A stretch of DNA of 64,000 nt, taken from assembly GCF_002252565.1 (NCBI RefSeq), contig NZ_NPML01000019.1:186001-250000 (forward strand), given 5' to 3'. Shown piece by piece: positions 54,152 to 64,000 of the stretch. This DNA comes from Petroclostridium xylanilyticum. GTDB taxonomy: Bacteria; Bacillota; Clostridia; SK-Y3. A program made the position numbers and the translations under genes. A model generated the notes under the pieces. It was given only the letters and a program-made list of their open reading frames with translations. It was not told the DNA's origin and made no database searches. Each line of letters begins with the position of its first letter. Within the stretch, counting starts at the first letter, position 1.

Positions 54152-54259
54152 TGTCAGATTACCCTTTAACTAATGTTAAAGGGTAATATTATATCAATCA
54201 ATTTCTCAGGCTGGAAAAGAAAAATTACCCTTTAACTAATGTTAAAGGGTAATCTGACA
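54152..54259. repeat. 108-bp nested palindrome: two identical hairpins inside a larger inverted repeat
   Basis: ATTACCCTTTAAC-TAAT-GTTAAAGGGTAAT occurs twice (about 54158-54189 and 54225-54256). The two are enclosed by TGTCAGATT at the left (54152-54160) and AATCTGACA at the right (54251-54259). The whole unit is thus palindromic, as well as each hairpin. It lies between the convergent AraC and lacZ genes and could act as a bidirectional terminator, although T-runs are absent. It could also be a mobile palindromic repeat. Confidence 0.7.
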
Positions 54260-54311
54260 TAAATGATTAATTAGTAATTTTTCGTGTTCAAAATATTTCT
54301 TTTGATTTATA

Positions 54312-57428
<3,117 letters not shown>

Positions 57429-57502
57429 TTACATAATATATACATTTTACAGAGTTTCAAGCTTCGCTGCAATGGATGTGTAGTTGTCTTATTTCTATCC
57501 AA

Positions 57503-58339
57503 TCACCCTTTAACCGATCCGCTAAACGCCCCTGAAACAAAATACTTTTGAAAGAATATAAACAACAAAATCATTGGTACTATTCCCAATACAGACCCAA
57601 CCATAACCGTTCCATATTTCACAACATTGCCCGGTGCAACCATCATAGAGAGCATCAACGGAACTGTGTACATTTCTTTCGAGTTGACAGCAACTAACGG
57701 CCACATAAAGCTTCCCCACTGCTGCATGAAAGTAACGATTGCCAATGAAGCACAAGCAGGTTTCATGGTTGGGAGAACAATACGAAAGAATGTGGCAAAT
57801 TCATTGGACCCATCTATTCGTGCAGATTCAATCAATTCATCCGGAAACCCCAGCAACTGCTGTCTCATTAAAAATACACCAAACGGTGTAATCATAAAAG
57901 GAAGAATTAATGCTTTATATGAATTAATCCAGCCTAATTTCGTCATAGTAATAAATAATGGAACAACTGTTACCTGAAAAGGTAGCGTCATGGTCAATAG
58001 AACAATACTAAAGAGAAAATTATTACCTTTAAATTTGAATTTAGCGAAAGCATATCCAGCAAGTGCACCAAGCAAAACGGTGCTCAATGTAGTAATTGAT
58101 GACACAAAAATACTATTGAATAATCCTTTCCAAATGGGCATTGTTTTTTGCAGCAGTTCTAGATTAACAAAGAAATTCCCTCCTGGCAGCCATCTTGGAG
58201 GTATCTTAAAAATTTGCGGCTCTGTCATTGTAGAAGCTGCAAACATCCAGTAAAAGGGGTAAATGGATACGATTGCACCTATTCCAAGAAATAAATACAT
58301 GAGCAGCTGAGAGATAGTTTTTTGTATGCTGTTCTTCAT
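57503..58339 (-). CDS. Sugar ABC transporter permease, MalG type
   Basis: A 278-residue CUT1 permease with EAA loop ESARIDGSNEFA. The start at 58339 (MKNSIQKT) follows GGGAGGGGAG. The stop of the MalF-type partner is at 58341, so the genes abut. About six membrane segments are visible. It lies upstream of lacZ with no ATPase nearby. Confidence 0.9.
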   Translation of the reverse strand: MKNSIQKTISQLLMYLFLGIGAIVSIYPFYWMFAASTMTEPQIFKIPPRWLPGGNFFVNLELLQKTMPIWKGLFNSIFVSSITTLSTVLLGALAGYAFAKFKFKGNNFLFSIVLLTMTLPFQVTVVPLFITMTKLGWINSYKALILPFMITPFGVFLMRQQLLGFPDELIESARIDGSNEFATFFRIVLPTMKPACASLAIVTFMQQWGSFMWPLVAVNSKEMYTVPLMLSMMVAPGNVVKYGTVMVGSVLGIVPMILLFIFFQKYFVSGAFSGSVKG

Positions 58340-58340
58340 A

Positions 58341-59270
58341 TTAATTCTCCCCTCCCTTAGATAACCGCATTTGAAAGTACGATAAAATTGCAATGAGTAT
58401 TGTCACGATATAAGCTCCTGCTGAAGCAAGGCCAAAGTTGAATGAGCCAAATGCCGTATCGTATAAATAATACATGACTGTAAGCGTTCCGTTGTTTGGC
58501 CCGCCCCTCGTAAGCATATATGGCTCAACAAAAAGCTTTAATGTCCCAATAGTGGAAAGTATCATACAGAATAACAGCACAGGTTTTAATTGAGGAATGG
58601 TTATCTTAAAAAAAATAACTGCACTTGAAGCGCCATCTATGCTAGCCGCTTCATACAACTCACTAGGTATTATTTGTAATCCTGATAAGATAATGACGCT
58701 GTTATATCCAGTCCATCGCCATGTTATAGCGATAATCACCATTAATTTAGCCCAAATAGCATTGGTTCCCCATCCGATGGGCTGAGCACCTAAAAATTTT
58801 ATTCCCTGATTAATCAATCCGTAATTCTCATTAAATAGAAGAGAAAAAACCAAAGAATACGTTACCAAATCAATAAGCACAGGTAAAAAGAACGAGGTTC
58901 TAAAAAAAGTCTTGCATTTTAATAATTGAGAGTTAACCATCACGGCAATCAATGTAGCCAGTAAAAGCATTACCGGGACCTGTATCAAAAGTATCTCTCC
59001 AGTATTTATTAGTGCTTTTAAAAAAACGTCATCTGTTAACAAACGTTTATAATTTTGAAATCCTACAAAATTCATTTTGCTTGAACTCCATTTACAGAAA
59101 CTTAACACCAGTGAATACATGATCGGATACAACATAAATATCATAAACATAATGAAAAAAGGAGATATAAATATATATGGAATGAAATCTGTTCTCCTAA
59201 AATGGTTACTCTTAGCCTGATAAACCGGTTCTTTTCTTATTTTATTTGTATTTATTTTTTGTTGCAGCAA
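58341..59270 (-). CDS. Sugar ABC transporter permease, MalF type
   Basis: A 309-residue CUT1 permease with EAA loop EAASIDGASSAV and the EPYMLTRGGPNNG segment. The TTG start at 59270 has GGGGGG seven bases upstream. It follows the SBP at 59328 across a stem-loop and pairs with the MalG-type permease to import a galactoside. Confidence 0.9.
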   Translation of the reverse strand: MLQQKINTNKIRKEPVYQAKSNHFRRTDFIPYIFISPFFIMFMIFMLYPIMYSLVLSFCKWSSSKMNFVGFQNYKRLLTDDVFLKALINTGEILLIQVPVMLLLATLIAVMVNSQLLKCKTFFRTSFFLPVLIDLVTYSLVFSLLFNENYGLINQGIKFLGAQPIGWGTNAIWAKLMVIIAITWRWTGYNSVIILSGLQIIPSELYEAASIDGASSAVIFFKITIPQLKPVLLFCMILSTIGTLKLFVEPYMLTRGGPNNGTLTVMYYLYDTAFGSFNFGLASAGAYIVTILIAILSYFQMRLSKGGEN

Positions 59271-59295
59271 GTAAGTTCCCCCCTATTGATTACAG

Positions 59296-59321
59296 TATCC
59301 CCTGGCAAAAACCAGGGGATA
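59296..59321 (-). promoter_or_regulatory. Intercistronic stem-loop between SBP and malF-type gene
   Basis: TATCCCCTGG (59296-59305) and CCAGGGGATA (59312-59321) form a perfect 10-bp stem with a 6-base loop, directly after the SBP stop and without a U-tract. Confidence 0.7.
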
Positions 59322-59327
59322 ATTCAA

Positions 59328-60689
59328 CTATTCGGCAATTTTTAAACCAGTCGCTTTTGCAGACTGTTCTTCAGCTTGCTTAAATGCTTTTTCGATGCTC
59401 ATCTCTCCACTGATAGCAGCTCCAAATGCGTCAAGGAGTGGCTTTCTGAAGTCCAAAAAATATACTCCATAGTGTAATGGTGGAATGTTGGTAGAGAGGT
59501 CAGCGAAAGTTTGCGCGATGGAAAATCCAAAATATTCGTCATCCTTTTTGAAATCTTCAGTATCATAATACGGTGCCCAGGCTGGGAATAAACCGTACTT
59601 CATCTGAACTGACTGCCCTTCATTAGTCAACAAACAATATTCCACAAATGCCCATGCTGCTTCTTTATTTTTAGATTGTGTCGTAATACCAAAAACAGAT
59701 CCCCCTGAAGCGGCTTGATTCGGCCCACCTTCAACAAAAGCCGGTAGAGGAATAACGCCCCATTTACCTTTCAAATCCGCAGCTTGATGGCGAATGGTAC
59801 CCGCATACCAAACCGGATATATAATTGTCGCCGTATTTCCGTTAGCCACCGCACGAACTCTATCGTCCCATGTAGGTGTACTGAAAACCAAACCTTCATC
59901 TTTCATGTGTTTTAGCAGTTCCATCGCTTTAAATGCAGGTTCATGGGTAAAATCGATGTTACCGTTAGCATCATAGAATTCTCCGCCCAGTTGATTCATT
60001 AATATTTGCCAAGGTGTATAAAGATCGGGGCCGGTGGTATCATATGTAGTCATTTTTACATTAGGTAATTTTTTTTGAAGTTCTTTCCCTGCTGCAATAA
60101 ATTTATCCCAAGTTGTCAAAGATTTTGCGTCAATACCTGCCTGTTCAAAAAAGTCTTTGCGGTAATAAACGCCTACAGGCCCAAGGTCAATAGGTATTCC
60201 ATACACTTTATTATCTTTTACGACCGATATCCATGCTGCTTCGGCAAATTCTTTTTCATGTGCTTTTAGTTTATCTGTCAAATCTACGAATTGATCTGGA
60301 AATTTCATTAGAAAATTTTGATAATCTCTTTGCTGAACTTGAACGATGTCAGGGGCTCCCATGCCTGCTGTCAAAGGCGGGATAATTTTCTCATATGTAC
60401 CCGTTACTCGTTGAACAGTAACTTTTACGTTAGGATATTTTTTATTAAACCCTTCTATCTCCGCTTCCATGGAATCTGCCTGATCATTCCATGCTGCTAT
60501 CGTAATTTCGCCTTTTATATCGTTTTCTTTATTAGCTTCATTTTTCTGCACTGCGTCGGGTGCTTTATCACTTGTCTTCTGCTCCTGTTCATTTGTTACA
60601 GTATCCGGCTTTTTTGATGAACACCCTCCAAATAATGAGATAAGCATAATCATACTAAGTAATACAGCCACTAACCTTTTGAATTTCAT
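59328..60689 (-). CDS. Sugar ABC transporter substrate-binding lipoprotein
   Basis: A 453-residue family 1 solute-binding protein. The start at 60689 (MKFKRLVAV) has GGGGTAG upstream and gives a clean signal peptide with lipobox LFGGC (C23). The mature part begins ITIAAWNDQADSMEAEIEGF and shows the pattern GSVFGITTQSKNKEAAWAFV. It is related to the adjacent SBP at 60910: both have the VPWDSGPVALFYNRK/IPIDLGPVGVYYRK region and PLP near the same position. It lies directly before the permease pair of the lacZ operon. Confidence 0.9.
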   Translation of the reverse strand: MKFKRLVAVLLSMIMLISLFGGCSSKKPDTVTNEQEQKTSDKAPDAVQKNEANKENDIKGEITIAAWNDQADSMEAEIEGFNKKYPNVKVTVQRVTGTYEKIIPPLTAGMGAPDIVQVQQRDYQNFLMKFPDQFVDLTDKLKAHEKEFAEAAWISVVKDNKVYGIPIDLGPVGVYYRKDFFEQAGIDAKSLTTWDKFIAAGKELQKKLPNVKMTTYDTTGPDLYTPWQILMNQLGGEFYDANGNIDFTHEPAFKAMELLKHMKDEGLVFSTPTWDDRVRAVANGNTATIIYPVWYAGTIRHQAADLKGKWGVIPLPAFVEGGPNQAASGGSVFGITTQSKNKEAAWAFVEYCLLTNEGQSVQMKYGLFPAWAPYYDTEDFKKDDEYFGFSIAQTFADLSTNIPPLHYGVYFLDFRKPLLDAFGAAISGEMSIEKAFKQAEEQSAKATGLKIAE

Positions 60690-60909
60690 TAATACTACCC
60701 CTTTCAATATAAGATTTCACCATAGCAAATACTTGAACTAAGCCTTATGCTTTTACATATACCGCCTATTTCCACCCCCCTCTTGTATTTTTCACAAATA
60801 CTCCTTTGCAATTCTTATCTTGTCTCTATACATTTAAAGAATCATGTAAAAGTATAAGTGTTCCTGTTTAATATCAGACTGCATACTTAATTTAAGTAGT
60901 ACCAGCTTT

Positions 60910-62286
60910 TTATTTTCTGCCAGTCATTTTTCTTAACTCATCAGCAGCCGCTTTTAAGTGCTCCTCAACGGGTTTGCTTTTATCGTTATAGCATAGTTCC
61001 AATGCTCGAGATACTATGAACCGGGCTTTGGGATAATCTTCAGTATAATTCACTTGAACAATATTTTTAGCTGTATTTTCAAACAATTTTCTTTCATTTT
61101 GGTAACCGAAGAACGGATCTGCCTTAGATACTTCAGGATTTCCATAAACAGGCTCCCAAGATGGGAAAAAACCATATTTGTACTGGTGTAATTGTGAAGA
61201 GTCATTAAGTATATGAAATTGGACATATGCCCAAGCACCTTCTGCATTTTGGGTTTGCTTGGAAATAGCTAAGTTTGAACCTCCACTTTCTGCCGTTCTT
61301 GCATCTGTTTCATCCCAAACAGGCAATGGAATAACTCCCCAATTACCATTTCTGTCTTCTCCATAAGCTTTTTTTAAAAGTGGGTTAAACCATGCTGCAT
61401 TAATGATTGATGCTATCTTATCTTGTTTAATTGCTGTATAAAATGGCGGGCTTTCCCTATAAGCATCATAAACTAAGTTTTGGTCAAACAAGCTTGTCAA
61501 AAATCTAGCTACACTTATACCTTGCGGCGAATCTAATTTTACATTGCCTTCTTTGTCAAAAATCCATATATTCTCGCTTTCCGCCTTTTGCGACAAAATA
61601 ATTTCAAATAGTGCCGGGTTTGCTTTTGTTTTAGATTCAGCAATAGCAAAAGCACCGGTATTTTTTTTAATATGCTCCATTATTTCATAATAGTCTTTCC
61701 AAGTATTTATTAATTTAGATACTTCCTCCGGCTCGCTTGGCAGCCCGGCTTCTTTAAAAATCTTTCTATTATAAAACAGTGCTACAGGGCCGCTATCCCA
61801 AGGCACTGCATAAACCTTTCCATCAGGACCTGTTGCCAACTTTACTTTATGCTTGTTAATTTTGTTTATGTCTTCCCCTAATCTGTCTGTTAAATCCATT
61901 AGACCTTGAGTTTTAATCATCTGAGGCATATTTCTTGATTCAACTGCAAATACATCCGGCCCACCTTCTCCAGCCTGCACAGCAAGTATAAACTTTTTAT
62001 AGAGATCTTCATTTGGCATTGTTTCATATGCGATTGTCAAATTAGGATATGCTTTTCTAAAATCTCCCTGTAATCCATCCAAAACCTTCTTCGCATTCTC
62101 CCAAATCCATACAGTTATTTCCCCTTCAATATTCTCAGGTGTGTCCCCTTCAACCTGTTTGACTGATTCATTAATGGTTATTTCTTTTCTAGAACTAGTA
62201 TCTACACCTTTATTTTTCCAATCTCCAACCAATACTACCGAGATTGCTAAAGCTATAATTAGTGTTGTAGAAATAGGTTTTCTCAT
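60910..62286 (-). CDS. Family 1 solute-binding protein lacking a lipobox cysteine
   Basis: A 458-residue solute-binding protein paralogous to the SBP at 59328. It has a hydrophobic N-terminal segment (ISTTLIIALAISVVLVGDW), but where the lipobox Cys is expected there is Asp, and no Cys occurs nearby. It may stay anchored by the uncleaved segment or be secreted. The mature part begins ITVWIWENAKKVLDG and includes YAVPWDSGPVALFYNRKIFK. AGGAGG precedes the ATG. It lies between the response regulator at 62542 and the lacZ importer operon. It could be a sensor accessory or an alternative SBP. Confidence 0.88.
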   Translation of the reverse strand: MRKPISTTLIIALAISVVLVGDWKNKGVDTSSRKEITINESVKQVEGDTPENIEGEITVWIWENAKKVLDGLQGDFRKAYPNLTIAYETMPNEDLYKKFILAVQAGEGGPDVFAVESRNMPQMIKTQGLMDLTDRLGEDINKINKHKVKLATGPDGKVYAVPWDSGPVALFYNRKIFKEAGLPSEPEEVSKLINTWKDYYEIMEHIKKNTGAFAIAESKTKANPALFEIILSQKAESENIWIFDKEGNVKLDSPQGISVARFLTSLFDQNLVYDAYRESPPFYTAIKQDKIASIINAAWFNPLLKKAYGEDRNGNWGVIPLPVWDETDARTAESGGSNLAISKQTQNAEGAWAYVQFHILNDSSQLHQYKYGFFPSWEPVYGNPEVSKADPFFGYQNERKLFENTAKNIVQVNYTEDYPKARFIVSRALELCYNDKSKPVEEHLKAAADELRKMTGRK

Positions 62287-62541
62287 TATGCAACCTCCTA
62301 TAGACGAATAGAAATCATTCTATTGCTCTTTTCTATAGTAAGTCCCTCCCTTTAATATAATAATAATGTATAATAATTCTATATACAATGGCACATATTA
62401 ACAAAATATCACTTTTCTTACTTTGCTGTTGAAAATGATATGATCCAATATTTTTGAATGTAGCTTTTATTAATAATGTGTGTTAAATATTATGTTGGAT
62501 TATAGATTTATCTCCCAACTTTTATTTCACTACCGGCATAA

Positions 62542-64000
62542 TCATGCTTTTTTTACTTCTGAAGGAGTTACACCCGTCACTTTTTTAAATACCCTGCAGA
62601 AATGCCTGTAATCGTTATAACCAACTAGTCGGGCTGCTTCATAGATTTTGATATTCTCTTCAAGTAATCTTCTGGCATTTTCCACTCTGACCTTCGCTAA
62701 ATAATATATAAAATTTATCCCTACTTCCTGCTTAAAGAGCATACTAAAATAATTTTTACTCATATTAACGTGATTAGAGATACTTTCCAAAGATATTTCA
62801 TCGGCATAATGTCTTGTAATATATCTTAAAGCTTCGGCTATGGCAGGAGAATAATGGCTGTTTTTCTTTTTTTGTATATTATCAATAAGCATGGTAATTA
62901 TTTTCTTAACCCATTCTTCTATTTCAGCAAGAGTATCGTTCTTATATACTTCGTGCAGCATATTGTGTCTATCTCCAAAAAAATCTTCCAAAGTAATTTC
63001 ATCTCTAAAAATTCTTAAAAATTCAATAATAATCTCAATGACTAACGCGCAGACATCTTCCTTTTGAGGTATTTCCTTTTTTTTAATAGCGGAGAACAAG
63101 ATGGTTATATTTTTGAAGATATCTTCTATATTCTTAGCTCTTGCTGCTTCATACAAATCATTTAACTCTAAAGCAAAAACCTCTTTTAGATTTTTGCTAT
63201 TACAAGCTATATCTTTGAATTTTATTATTTTTCCTTTTCCTAAAACAAATTTTTGGTTCAATGCTTGTAGAGCCTGCTCAAAAGCAATACTTATATTATT
63301 AATACTGTTTGATACATTACTAACTCCTATAGTTACGGATATCCCTAAATAGTTATTGATTGCTATCTGAATTTTTTTATTAACTTCAATTACTTTTTGA
63401 TTTTCGCATTTTTGGCTGTAATGATTAACGTTAAACAGCACAACGATTTTTCTGGTTTCATGCATAAAGCACACACCATTATTGTATTGTTTCATGATAT
63501 CATTTACAGCATTAATACATGATAAGTACAACATTTGTATGTCATTATAGGTATATTTTTCTTTTATTTTTTCATAATCATCAAACTCAATTAAAAGGAG
63601 TATAAAGTGTTCCGGGTCAAAATTTATATCTAACCTGTCAAAATCGTTTTTTATATTTTGTAAATCTTTAATGCCACTGTTCAACAGATTATTTAAATAT
63701 CTTTCTCTCAATAAACTTAAGCTTTGATTCGCCTGTTCTTCAAGCTTTTTTATTTCTTTATTCTTATTTCTTTCTAAAACAATTTTTTCTTTTATTTCTT
63801 TCAAAACATTTAAGATATCCTCCGGTGTCATAGTAGGTTTAAAAAGATAGTCAACCGCACCATACTTCATTGCTTCCCTCACATAGTCATACTCATTCAA
63901 ACAACTCAACACAATAATCTTCGTATTCGGATTTATACATTTGATTCGTTTTATCATTTCAATACCATTCAATAAAGGCATTTTAATATCTGTTAAAATA
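62542..64000 (-). CDS. YesN-type response regulator, REC + AraC HTH (5' end outside window)
   Basis: The frame is open to the window edge, so the N-terminal residues with the acidic pair are missing. The receiver domain is visible from ILTDIKMPLLNG, whose Asp is the phosphoacceptor, and continues through VDYLFKPTM with the conserved Lys. A long middle region follows, then the AraC helix-turn-helix with ISNHVNMSKNYFSMLFKQ and the end GVTPSEVKKA. The partner kinase presumably lies just outside the window. Position upstream of the lacZ operon suggests it controls the SBP, permease and lacZ genes. Confidence 0.9.
   Translation of the reverse strand, partial: ILTDIKMPLLNGIEMIKRIKCINPNTKIIVLSCLNEYDYVREAMKYGAVDYLFKPTMTPEDILNVLKEIKEKIVLERNKNKEIKKLEEQANQSLSLLRERYLNNLLNSGIKDLQNIKNDFDRLDINFDPEHFILLLIEFDDYEKIKEKYTYNDIQMLYLSCINAVNDIMKQYNNGVCFMHETRKIVVLFNVNHYSQKCENQKVIEVNKKIQIAINNYLGISVTIGVSNVSNSINNISIAFEQALQALNQKFVLGKGKIIKFKDIACNSKNLKEVFALELNDLYEAARAKNIEDIFKNITILFSAIKKKEIPQKEDVCALVIEIIIEFLRIFRDEITLEDFFGDRHNMLHEVYKNDTLAEIEEWVKKIITMLIDNIQKKKNSHYSPAIAEALRYITRHYADEISLESISNHVNMSKNYFSMLFKQEVGINFIYYLAKVRVENARRLLEENIKIYEAARLVGYNDYRHFCRVFKKVTGVTPSEVKKA

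Noticed and set aside
54152-54259. Possible two-repeat CRISPR remnant
   Set aside because: There are only two copies, each internally palindromic and enclosed by a larger inverted repeat. No cas genes or further repeats are present.

Overview
The window is low-GC DNA with strong AGGAGG-type ribosome binding sites, frequent TTG/GTG starts, SAM-I riboswitch control of methionine uptake, YesN/YesM-type two-component pairs and many CUT1 sugar importers paired with glycoside hydrolases. This points to an anaerobic, saccharolytic Firmicute of the class Clostridia; I cannot name the species from sequence alone. Nearly every gene is on the minus strand. The only intact plus-strand genes are three transcription regulators (HxlR, LacI, AraC types).

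Layout. 1-3.9 kb: partial DUF362 gene, HxlR regulator, a decayed glyoxalase fragment, queG, a 144-bp repeat and a 14-TM drug exporter. 4-14.7 kb (locus A): SBP - MalF - MalG - second SBP - GH3 glycosidase, followed by a histidine kinase/response regulator pair. 15-21.3 kb (locus B): a second kinase/regulator pair ahead of SBP - MalF - MalG, ending in the severed C-terminal tail of what looks like a GH38 mannosidase. 21.5-23 kb: broken sugar-catabolic genes. 23-25.9 kb: metNIQ methionine importer behind a SAM riboswitch. 25.9-26.5 kb: an internally deleted insertion sequence with inverted ends and a 9-bp target duplication. 26.6-41.6 kb (locus C): a LacI-controlled operon with a glucosylglycerate-phosphorylase-like GH13_18 enzyme, SBP, two permeases, its own ATPase, two GH38 alpha-mannosidases and a Gfo/Idh dehydrogenase. 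41.7-46.5 kb: DcuR/DcuS-like pair, FMN-binding lipoprotein and an NDH-2/DoxX fusion. 46.7-47.3 kb: three more gene relics. 47.4-54.1 kb (locus D): GH127 arabinofuranosidase with importer and divergent AraC regulator. 54.3-64 kb (locus E): GH2 beta-galactosidase, importer with two SBPs, and a response regulator cut by the window end.

The loci share one logic. Lipoprotein SBPs capture oligosaccharides and permease pairs import them, in most loci powered by an ATPase encoded elsewhere. Predicted cytoplasmic hydrolases then trim the sugar, and a local sensor or one-component regulator switches the locus. At all five SBP-to-MalF junctions there is a strong intercistronic stem-loop, expected to raise SBP expression over permease expression.

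The most interesting unit is locus C. It resembles the E. coli ycj cluster in gene content but carries alpha-mannosidases, suggesting a pathway for mannosyl/glucosyl-glycerate-type solutes. It has three copies of the same palindromic operator, arranged much as in the lac operon.
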